Origin: Treponema sp.
GTDB lineage: Bacteria > Spirochaetota > Spirochaetia > Treponematales > Treponemataceae
Assembly: GCA_004554075.1 (NCBI GenBank)
Contig: SFOB01000081.1
Coordinates: forward strand, 1-11,449
Reading direction: 5' to 3'
DNA: 11,449 nt
Part shown: piece after piece, positions 5,114-11,449 of the stretch
How positions within the stretch are numbered: the first letter of the stretch is position 1
How the letters are laid out: every line of letters starts with the position of its first letter
Notes under the pieces: model-generated
What the model saw: only the letters and a program-made list of their open reading frames with translations
Told to the model about the DNA's origin: nothing
Databases searched by the model: none
Made by a program: the position numbers and the translations under genes

Positions 5114-7737
5114 TACTGAGCTCCTTCTGAACCACCGGCAGTTACATTACGCTTTGCAGCCTCTGCCTCTTCTTCGGCAATAGTCTTACCAAGCTTCTTT
5201 GCAACTTCGATGATTTCGAATACTTCAAGTTTATCACCAACCTGAATATCCTGCCAGTTCTCAAGACCAATACCACATTCGTAGCCTACGCTGACTTCCT
5301 TAGCATCGTCCTTAAAGCGCTTGAGGGAAGAAATCTTTCCAGTGAAGATTACGATACCGTCGCGAACAAGGTTTACGCTTGCAGAGCGGCGAACAATACC
5401 TTCTGAAACCGAACATCCGGCAATAACGCCAACCTTTGGTACCTTGAAGGTGTTGCGAACTTCCACCATACCGATAACTTCTTCTTTTGTATCCGGCTGG
5501 AGCATACCTTCCATAGCCTGCTGAATCTCTTCAACACACTTATAGATGATATTGTATTTTCTGATTTCAACCTGTTCCTGCTCGGCAAGAGTTTTTGCCT
5601 TAGGGGTCGGACGTACATTGAAACCAATGATAATTGCATTTGAGTCAGCCGCAGCAAGAGTAACGTCTGATTCGTTGATAGCACCCGCACTTGAGTGAAT
5701 AACTGAAAGGCGGATTTCGCGAGTAGAAAGCTTTTCGAGGGAAGCCTTGAGGGCTTCTGCAGATCCCTGAAGGTCTGCCTTAATGATAACCTTAAGCTCT
5801 TTAACTTCGCTGTCTTTAATATCAGTAAAGAGAGTATCAAGAGTTGTCTTCTTAACTGCCTTGGCAGCCTCGAATCTCTTAAGCTCCTGACGCTTGCTTG
5901 AAATAGCACGTGCATCCTTTTCGCTCTCTGTTACCTGGAATGGATCACCTGCATTTGGCATTTCTTCCATACCAAGAACTTCAACTGGAGTTGAAGGACC
6001 TGCTTCCTGAATGCGGCGTCCTCTGTCGTCAAACATAGCACGAACGCGTCCAGAGTAAATGCCTGCAACAAATGGATCTCCCTGCTTGAGGGTACCGCGC
6101 TGTACAACAACTGTTGAAACAACACCACGTCCCTGGTCTACGCGAGACTCAAGAATCTTACCTTCTGCACGGCATTCGTAGTTAGCCTTAAGTTCAAGCA
6201 TTTCTGCCTGAAGAAGAATTGCATCAAGAAGATCATCAATACCTTCTTTCTTAAGAGCAGAGATATGTACATACTGAGTATCTCCACCCCATTCTTCCGG
6301 AGTAAGTCCCTGCTCAGAAAGCTGAGTCTTAACACGGTCCGGGTTAGCTTCAGGCTTATCAACCTTGTTTACTGCAACGATGATAGGAACCTTAGCGTCC
6401 TTTGCGTGAGCAATAGCTTCCATTGTCTGAGGCATAACACCATCATCAGCAGCTACTACAAGAACTACGATATCTGTTACCTGAGCACCACGTGCACGCA
6501 TCATAGTAAATGCTTCGTGACCTGGTGTATCAAGGAATGTAATCTTACCTTTGTCTGTTGAAACTGAGTAAGCACCGATAGACTGTGTAATACCACCGGC
6601 TTCTCCTTCTGCAACGTGTGAATGACGGATAGCATCCAGAGTCTTTGTCTTACCATGGTCTACGTGTCCCATTACAGTTACAATTGGAGGACGTGGAAGA
6701 AGTTCTACACCGTCATCCTTTTCGCTTTCAATTACAGTTTCATCATACAAGCTTACGAGGTGAACCTCACAGCCATATTCTGCAGCAAGAAGAGTTGCAG
6801 TATCAGAATCGATAGACTGGGTGATTGTAACCATCATACCCATACCCATAAGCTTTCCGATAACTTCACTTGCTTTAAGGTTCATCTTGCGGGCAAGGTC
6901 AGAAACAGAAATTGTTTCCATAATATCAATTGACTTTGGAACTACGCTTGCAGGTGTTTCAACCTTCTTCTTCTGACCAAAGAGGTTATCATCGTACTGC
7001 TCTTCATCCTTGCGGTTATATATCTGTTTTTTGCCTTTGAATGCCTTCTTAGCTGGCTGGCGAGACTGATCAACTGGAGGAACTGGAGCACCAGCACCCA
7101 TACCTGGACGAGGTCTGAAGCCTCCCTGTCCACCCTGACCACCGCGGAAGCCACCCTGGCCTCCCTGTCCGCCGCGATTAAATCCGCCGCGTCCGCCCTG
7201 ACCGTTATTGTCACGGTCGCGGTTCTGATAGTTCTGACGAGCCTGTGAACCTGAGAAGCCTCCGCCCTGACCATTTCTGTCACGGTTGAAGCCACCTGCT
7301 CCACCCTGGCCGCCACGATATCCGCCCTGGCCTCCCTGTCCGTTTCTGTCACGGTTAAAGCCACCCTGACGAGGTCTGTCTGAAAGATTTCCAGCCTTTA
7401 CGTTAGGACGTGCAGAGTTCAGTTCAAATGGACGAGGCTTAGCGCCTTCAGGCTTTCCACCAGCATTTCCAGCTGCAGGTTTAGCTTCAGTTTTAGGAGA
7501 AGACGCTGCTGTAGAATTATCAGTTTTCTTTACTACAACACGCTTCTGAGCCTGAGCATTGCCCTGTGCATTTGGGGCAGCCTGATTTTGAGTTTGTGTA
7601 TTTGTCTGTGGATTTGGTGCAGCCTTCTTTTTAACAACGACTACCTTTTTCTTTTCAGTCGAAGCAGAGGCAGGAGCTGCATCCTGCTGTTTTTTGTGCA
7701 CTACAAATCCGGGCTTTTTTTCGTTTTCTTCAGCCAT
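5113..7737 (-). CDS. infB: Translation initiation factor IF-2
   Basis: IF2 is the GTPase that places fMet-tRNA on the 30S subunit and promotes subunit joining. Reading from the N-terminus there is a Lys/Ala/Gln-rich disordered segment (1-120), an Arg/Gly/Gln repeat segment (about 120-210), and an IF2_N module starting TISVSDLARKMNLKASEVIG (275-294). The G domain has G1 GHVDHGKT (357-364), G2 GGITQSIGA (381-389), G3 DTPGHEAF (403-410), G4 NKVD (457-460) and G5 SALK (493-496). Beta-barrel domain II, domain III (around 640-740) and the fMet-tRNA-binding C2 domain (around 750-850) follow. All GTPase residues expected are present, and at 874 residues it is of ordinary full length. A GGAAGG motif lies about 12 nt before the ATG, a rather long spacing. 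It begins 18 nt after nusA and overlaps rbfA by one base. The ylxR and ylxQ genes often found between nusA and infB in other phyla are absent. Confidence 0.97.
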   Translation of the reverse strand: MAEENEKKPGFVVHKKQQDAAPASASTEKKKVVVVKKKAAPNPQTNTQTQNQAAPNAQGNAQAQKRVVVKKTDNSTAASSPKTEAKPAAGNAGGKPEGAKPRPFELNSARPNVKAGNLSDRPRQGGFNRDRNGQGGQGGYRGGQGGAGGFNRDRNGQGGGFSGSQARQNYQNRDRDNNGQGGRGGFNRGGQGGQGGFRGGQGGQGGFRPRPGMGAGAPVPPVDQSRQPAKKAFKGKKQIYNRKDEEQYDDNLFGQKKKVETPASVVPKSIDIMETISVSDLARKMNLKASEVIGKLMGMGMMVTITQSIDSDTATLLAAEYGCEVHLVSLYDETVIESEKDDGVELLPRPPIVTVMGHVDHGKTKTLDAIRHSHVAEGEAGGITQSIGAYSVSTDKGKITFLDTPGHEAFTMMRARGAQVTDIVVLVVAADDGVMPQTMEAIAHAKDAKVPIIVAVNKVDKPEANPDRVKTQLSEQGLTPEEWGGDTQYVHISALKKEGIDDLLDAILLQAEMLELKANYECRAEGKILESRVDQGRGVVSTVVVQRGTLKQGDPFVAGIYSGRVRAMFDDRGRRIQEAGPSTPVEVLGMEEMPNAGDPFQVTESEKDARAISSKRQELKRFEAAKAVKKTTLDTLFTDIKDSEVKELKVIIKADLQGSAEALKASLEKLSTREIRLSVIHSSAGAINESDVTLAAADSNAIIIGFNVRPTPKAKTLAEQEQVEIRKYNIIYKCVEEIQQAMEGMLQPDTKEEVIGMVEVRNTFKVPKVGVIAGCSVSEGIVRRSASVNLVRDGIVIFTGKISSLKRFKDDAKEVSVGYECGIGLENWQDIQVGDKLEVFEIIEVAKKLGKTIAEEEAEAAKRNVTAGGSEGAQ
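7108..7380 (-). repeat. Arg/Gly/Gln-rich repeat tract inside infB
   Basis: Codons for about residues 120-210 of IF2 encode imperfect repeats built on GGFNRDRNGQGG (125-136 and 148-159) and GGQGGFRGG/GGQGGYRGG units. On the plus strand this is seen as recurrent CCACCCTGGCCTCC-like and GTCACGGTT-like words. The composition resembles RGG-box RNA-binding or low-complexity segments. Such N-terminal extensions of IF2 vary strongly between species. The DNA repeats make length variation by slippage or recombination likely. Confidence 0.75.
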
Positions 7738-7755
7738 TATTATCTTTTACCTTCC

Positions 7756-9237
7756 TTATTCCTCTTCAAACTCAAATTCAATGCCACACTTAGGACAATG
7801 TGTCATATCAAGAGTAATCTTAGCTCCACATTCAGGACAGAAGTATTCTTCTTCCTCTTCAGCAGGAGCTTCTTTTTCTTCAGACTGAGTTTCTTCTGCA
7901 GGCTGTTCTGCACTTTCCTCAGCACCTTCTTCTTCTACGAACTCAACGTTCTCATTAATCAATTCATTAATCTTATCAAGGGCTTCCTGAGAAACACCCT
8001 CAACATTAATACTTCCATTATCATAAGCTTCAACAAAGTCCTGGAACTCTTCAATTCCGGCAGCCTTAAGAAGCTCTGCAACCTCAGGATCAACTCCAGG
8101 AAGCTCAGAAATCTTAGAGATTTCTTCAACAGCTTCATCATTAAAGAGGTTACGTGCATTCTGAACAGTGTTGAATGAAGAAAGATCAAGTTCTTCAGCC
8201 TGTTCAATTGTCTTAACATCGATGTTCCAGTCGCACAAGCGGTTTGCAAGGCGAACATTCTGTCCCTGACGGCCGATTGCAAGAGAGAACTGAGAATCTT
8301 CAACAATTGCAAGAGCCTGCTTTTTATCAGCATCAGTAATGATTACGCGTTCAACCTGTGCTGGTGAAAGAGCATTTTTGATGAATACAGCAGGATCAGC
8401 ATCCCACTTAAGAACGTCGATTTTTTCGTTCATAAGTTCGCGGATAACATTCTGAATACGAACACCACGAAGACCTACACAAGCTCCAACAGGATCTACT
8501 TCTTCACGAGCAGAAGAAACAGCAATCTTTGTTCTGTATCCTGCATCACGAACGATTCTGTTGATTTCTACAGTACCATCAGCAATTTCTGGAACTTCCT
8601 TCTCAAGAATAGAGCTTACAAGCTTTGTATCGCTTCTTGAAAGAACAAGCTGGATTCCAGTATTTGTTGGTTTTACATCTACGATAAGAGCCTTAATTCT
8701 ATCTCCCTTTTCGTAAACTTCAAGCTTAGACTGGAACTTTGTAGGAAGGAAACCTTCAATGCGGCCTGCATTTCCAAGGTCAACAAAGATGTTTCCATTG
8801 CGTTCACGCTGATGATAACCAATGATCATCTCACCAATCTTGTCTTTATATTCATTCATCAAAGAAGTTTTATATGTTTCATTCAAGCCCTGATGTGCAG
8901 TCTGTTTTCCAACAGTTACAGCAGAACGGTCAAAAGATTTAGGGTCTTCAAGAATATCAATTTCATCACCCTCTTCTACTTCATCGCCGGCAAGCTTACG
9001 TGCATCTTCAAGTTCAATTTCCTTTACAGGGTCATAAACACCGTCTACAACAACCTTGCGTGAGTAAATAGAAACATCCGACATATCATCGTTGAATTTA
9101 ACGATAGCGTTTTCATCATCACCATAAGTTCTTTTATATGCAGCCTTCAGAGCCTTTTCGATTGTCTGTTTTACTGAATCCTCTGAATAACCTTTTTCCG
9201 AAATCAACGCTCGGATTGCTTCTGCCATTTCTGACAT
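7756..9237 (-). CDS. nusA: Transcription factor NusA with C-terminal zinc ribbon
   Basis: NusA binds RNA polymerase and nascent RNA and modulates pausing, termination and antitermination. Domains seen are an N-terminal polymerase-binding domain (1-125), S1 (about 132-200, GNIFVDLGNAGRIEGFLP), KH1 with VGLRGVRIQNVIREL (254-268) and KH2 with SLAIGRQGQNVRLANRL (318-334). A helix-hairpin-helix-like module, ISELPGVDPEVAELLKAAGI, lies at 376-395. After an acidic Glu-rich linker (about 433-465) the protein ends in CPECG-x9-HCPKCG (Cys467, 470, 481, 484), a zinc-ribbon pattern. This tail is not part of the E. coli-type NusA, whose C-terminus carries two acidic repeats. AGGAG 7 nt before the ATG supports the start. 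It is preceded by rimP (47 nt gap) and followed by infB (18 nt gap). Confidence 0.96.
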   Translation of the reverse strand: MSEMAEAIRALISEKGYSEDSVKQTIEKALKAAYKRTYGDDENAIVKFNDDMSDVSIYSRKVVVDGVYDPVKEIELEDARKLAGDEVEEGDEIDILEDPKSFDRSAVTVGKQTAHQGLNETYKTSLMNEYKDKIGEMIIGYHQRERNGNIFVDLGNAGRIEGFLPTKFQSKLEVYEKGDRIKALIVDVKPTNTGIQLVLSRSDTKLVSSILEKEVPEIADGTVEINRIVRDAGYRTKIAVSSAREEVDPVGACVGLRGVRIQNVIRELMNEKIDVLKWDADPAVFIKNALSPAQVERVIITDADKKQALAIVEDSQFSLAIGRQGQNVRLANRLCDWNIDVKTIEQAEELDLSSFNTVQNARNLFNDEAVEEISKISELPGVDPEVAELLKAAGIEEFQDFVEAYDNGSINVEGVSQEALDKINELINENVEFVEEEGAEESAEQPAEETQSEEKEAPAEEEEEYFCPECGAKITLDMTHCPKCGIEFEFEEE

Positions 9238-9284
9238 CTTTAATCTCCTCGCGGCACCGCCATGCAGCCCGCTTCATAAAATAC

Positions 9285-9746
9285 TTAGTTATAGTTGAAT
9301 TTTGCTTTCGCAATATTTTCATAAGAAACCGAAAACTTATTTCCGTCTTCAGCTTCCAGAGTTACCTGTTTATCATCAGCAGAAAGAATCTTTCCGCCAA
9401 CCCAGTCAGTTATTGTCTTATCCCAGACACGAACTAAACGACCTGCAAAAACTGCAAATTCGGCAGCATTCTTAATATTGTGCTCAATACCAGGGCTTGT
9501 AAGCTCCATCATAGTATCTTCAGTTCCAAGCAGCGCCTCAAGACGAGTCAAAAGAACGCGGTGAACCTTAGCACAATCATTTACTCCGATATTTCCATCC
9601 GGCTCTGTCGAAGCAATCATTGCAGAAATTTTTGTGGTAGTCTTTGAAGGAACAATTTTAAGTTCAACAAGCTTGTAGCCCATTCCCTCTACAAGAGCAG
9701 CACACTCATCATAATACTTAATGCTTTTATAAGATGTGTATTCCAT
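9285..9746 (-). CDS. rimP: Ribosome maturation factor RimP
   Basis: RimP assists early 30S assembly and typically heads the nusA operon. The 153-residue protein has the expected two-part form: an alpha/beta N-terminal domain (1-80) and an SH3-like C-terminal barrel. The hallmark ELTSPGI (81-87) is followed by NIKNAAEF and GRLVRV (102-107). The ATG at 9746 is preceded by AAAGGATTT, a recognisable but closely spaced Shine-Dalgarno, and no other in-frame ATG occurs before Met22. It is the first gene of the rimP-nusA-infB-rbfA operon and lies downstream of a promoter and a terminator-like leader hairpin. Confidence 0.93.
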   Translation of the reverse strand: MEYTSYKSIKYYDECAALVEGMGYKLVELKIVPSKTTTKISAMIASTEPDGNIGVNDCAKVHRVLLTRLEALLGTEDTMMELTSPGIEHNIKNAAEFAVFAGRLVRVWDKTITDWVGGKILSADDKQVTLEAEDGNKFSVSYENIAKAKFNYN

Positions 9747-9793
9747 AAATCCTTTGATAATCCGGCAGCCTCAAAAACTGCCTTCTGGCAACA

Positions 9794-9824
9794 AAAAAGA
9801 CCCGTGGGCCTCACGAGTCTTTTT
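9794..9824 (-). terminator. Terminator-like hairpin in the rimP leader (possible attenuator)
   Basis: AAAAAGAC-C-CGTG (9794-9806) pairs with CACG-A-GTCTTTTT (9812-9824), giving 8 bp, one C-A mismatch and 4 bp around loop GGCCT. On the minus strand it ends in a T-run, the form of an intrinsic terminator; the plus strand also ends in T. It lies 61 nt past the GH5 stop, so it can end that transcript. It also lies between the operon promoter (9851-9879) and rimP, so operon transcripts must read through it. That placement allows attenuation, for instance by NusA itself. Confidence 0.75.
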
Positions 9825-9850
9825 AATATTTATATTAAACTGACTATTAC

Positions 9851-9879
9851 AATATAGAAGAAAAGTAATATTTTGTCAA
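9851..9879 (-). promoter_or_regulatory. Sigma-70 promoter of the rimP-nusA-infB-rbfA operon
   Basis: Reading the minus strand, TTGACA (9879-9874) is separated by 17 bp from TATATT (9856-9851). The -35 box is perfect, the -10 box has one mismatch, and the spacing is optimal. Initiation is expected near 9844, giving a leader of roughly 100 nt before the rimP ATG. The -35 box starts only 6 nt after the GH5 stop codon. Confidence 0.8.
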
Positions 9880-9884
9880 TCTTT

Positions 9885-11399
9885 TTACTCAAAAGCCTTA
9901 GTAAGAGCCTCAGCAAAAGCCTTTTGTTCAGGTCTTATACAGAGATTTTTCCGATCTATGATACTAAAATCGCTTTCACCAGTTCCGCCGGCTTCAAAAT
10001 AAACAATTGACATTCCATATTTTTTTGATAATGCACCAAATTCCGTTATCCATTTTATGCGTTCCTTTAGAGGAACTGCATTTGTTGCACCTACTTCTCC
10101 AACAACAACAGGAATTCCTTTTGATATATACTTAGCATTTAATGCTTTATAATCTGATACCATTTCTGATTTTATCTGGCTTGTAAAAGTTTTCTTTGCT
10201 AAATCTGGAGATACCCCCAATCTATAATCATGTACTACTAAAATAAGCTTATTGTTTGCCGAATCATCTGGTAATTTAAATAATTTATGTTGTGCAGTTT
10301 CTATTCCTGAACATAAAGAAGATATCATAACAAAACGGTTTGCATTATTACCTCCTGTAGCTCTTATCGCATCAAGGCAAACCTGATTATATTCATTTAA
10401 GATTTTATAGTCAGCTAAACATTCTTGACATTTTGAATTGTCGCACCAATTCAATTTTAATCCTGGCTGCCACATATGTTCATGATCTGTGTTTCTTGGT
10501 TCATTCATTGGTTCGAAAATAAGATGTTCATCATAGCTATTATTAAAAGCTGTTGCTATTTGAGTCCATACTGCATTTAAGAACGCTTTTGATTCTGCAA
10601 TATCAACATCATTATTTCTTACAATATATCCATCAGCGTATTTTAATGGCTTATTCATATTATCTCTAATACAGTTACTTGTATTGATAAAAACATAGTA
10701 GCCATCAGCTATAGCCCAGTCTACCACGGTTTTTACCCTTCTCATCCAGTCACCATCTATAGTGTATTTATCATCTATAATGTGATTATACCAGGTTACG
10801 GGAATTCGAATTGTCTTAAAACCATTTTTAATTCCAATATCTATGATTTCCTTAGTTGTATACAATTCTCCAAAACAAACTTCACTATCAAGGGAATAAT
10901 TAGGAAGCCAGTTACCATGAGCATCGAGTGTTAATCCTAAACACCATCCAGCCTTCATTTGTTTTACTAAATCTAATGCTGAAATATCTTTATTAATTAT
11001 TTCTTCATTACTTTTATCTATTTCAGGAGCTGTCATTGCTTTTTCTTGTGTAAAGCAAATACTTTTCAATTTTACTGAAAATATATCTCCTTCATTCATT
11101 CTCATTAAAATGATATTTTTTATAGATTTTTTATTAAGTCCATCGAGAGACAAAAAAACTGTATTATTGTATTTCGGACAATTAGCCGCAAAATCACCAT
11201 TAGAATAGTCTTTTATTGCTAAATTGAAACTATGAGATGCGTTTTCATAAGTAATTTTCAGGTACTTATATGAACTGGCATTAAATCCTTCATTAAACCA
11301 GATTTGAATAGCAGAATATTGATTTGAAATAGAAACTTTTTGATTCCTTTTAGAGAAATTGTCAATTGTTGTGGATTGAAGTTTGAATCGGCATAAGTT
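9885..11399 (-). CDS. Divergent GH5 (GH5_4-like) glycoside hydrolase, 5' end unresolved
   Basis: The (beta/alpha)8 domain resembles subfamily 4 GH5 endoglucanases. Numbered from the TTG at 11153, it shows GW-LG-TLDAHGNW (69-82), GFKTIRIPVTWYNHI (111-125), proton donor Glu218 in FEPMNEPR, RATGGNNANRF, His308 in VVHDY, and nucleophile Glu353 in VVVGEVGA. Several residues usual in the family differ: the Asn of GWNLGNT is Leu, the HHE after strand 4 is SNC (159-161), and the late WDNG is FEAG. Catalysis is therefore plausible but substrate or activity may be altered. Upstream the frame stays open to 11399 and encodes a beta-rich, carbohydrate-binding-like stretch (WFNEGFNASSYKYLKITYEN). No ATG or GTG lies between the TAA at 11400-11402 and Met17; only the TTG does, without a Shine-Dalgarno. 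The gene therefore seems broken, or extends beyond the stop. Confidence 0.75.
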   Translation of the reverse strand, partial: NLCRFKLQSTTIDNFSKRNQKVSISNQYSAIQIWFNEGFNASSYKYLKITYENASHSFNLAIKDYSNGDFAANCPKYNNTVFLSLDGLNKKSIKNIILMRMNEGDIFSVKLKSICFTQEKAMTAPEIDKSNEEIINKDISALDLVKQMKAGWCLGLTLDAHGNWLPNYSLDSEVCFGELYTTKEIIDIGIKNGFKTIRIPVTWYNHIIDDKYTIDGDWMRRVKTVVDWAIADGYYVFINTSNCIRDNMNKPLKYADGYIVRNNDVDIAESKAFLNAVWTQIATAFNNSYDEHLIFEPMNEPRNTDHEHMWQPGLKLNWCDNSKCQECLADYKILNEYNQVCLDAIRATGGNNANRFVMISSLCSGIETAQHKLFKLPDDSANNKLILVVHDYRLGVSPDLAKKTFTSQIKSEMVSDYKALNAKYISKGIPVVVGEVGATNAVPLKERIKWITEFGALSKKYGMSIVYFEAGGTGESDFSIIDRKNLCIRPEQKAFAEALTKAFE

Positions 11400-11449
11400 T
11401 TAAGCAGCTTCCTTCAACTCACCATTTTCAAATTTTATATCTTTGACGA
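11400..11449 (-). pseudogene. Partial frame ending in TAA just upstream of GH5
   Basis: From the window edge the same reading frame as the GH5 gene encodes VKDIKFENGELKEAA and then TAA (11402-11400), after which the GH5-linked open frame continues directly. The fragment could be the C-terminus of a separate upstream gene. It could equally be the N-terminal part of the GH5 protein cut off by a single nonsense change. Fifteen residues are too few to identify a family. Confidence 0.35.

Noticed and set aside
4700..5119. A 139-residue plus-strand open frame opposite rbfA
   Set aside because: It is the antisense of a secure rbfA gene, begins inside the operon terminator hairpin, and shows no family motif.
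6942..7364. A 140-residue minus-strand frame rich in Arg, Ala and Val within infB
   Set aside because: It is the shifted reading of the Gly/Gln/Arg repeat DNA of infB. Repetitive GC-rich DNA stays open in several frames, and there is no start signal.
9134..9322. Small minus-strand frame starting upstream of nusA (MKRAAWRCREEIKDV)
   Set aside because: It overlaps the nusA start in a different frame, has no good ribosome-binding site, and its sequence beyond the gap is the shifted translation of nusA.

Overview
The window looks like chromosomal DNA from a low-G+C spirochaete of the Treponema type, probably gut-associated. This is an inference from four things: the compact rimP-nusA-infB-rbfA operon, a NusA ending in a zinc ribbon, a lipoprotein with a loose lipobox, and a GH5 glycoside hydrolase. 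No rRNA or taxon-specific marker is present, so the genus is not proven.

Layout. Positions 1-180 are a G-poor noncoding leader. Positions 181-1410 hold the most surprising object: one open frame whose first ~62-65 codons match the N-terminus of Cas12a (Cpf1) and whose remainder is seryl-tRNA synthetase lacking its own start and most of its tRNA-binding coiled-coil arm. It is followed on the same strand by an AI-2E family membrane protein (1420-2586). On the minus strand lie a translationally coupled pair: a lipoprotein (3523-4188) and a PilZ-like protein I cannot name securely (2579-3526). The latter runs tail to tail into the AI-2E gene with an 8-nt overlap. Next come a tRNA-Val(UAC) with a strong promoter and terminator, and about 270 nt of noncoding DNA. 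That stretch holds nested palindromes and a second, diverged copy of the tRNA 3' end plus terminator.

Positions 4691-9879 form the minus-strand rimP-nusA-infB-rbfA transcription unit. It has a near-consensus sigma-70 promoter just downstream of the GH5 stop codon. A terminator-like hairpin lies between that promoter and rimP, an intrinsic terminator follows rbfA, and infB/rbfA overlap as TAATG. The four products work in ribosome maturation (RimP, RbfA), translation initiation (IF2) and transcription elongation/termination (NusA).

The right end (9885-11449, minus) carries a GH5 hydrolase with a carbohydrate-binding-like N-terminal region. Its 5' end appears broken by an in-frame stop, or else it starts in a way the sequence does not reveal.

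The best candidate for something undescribed is the Cas12a/SerRS fusion. The sequence alone cannot separate a real recombination product from a misassembly near a contig end. No CRISPR array, Cas12a-type direct repeat or other cas gene was seen.
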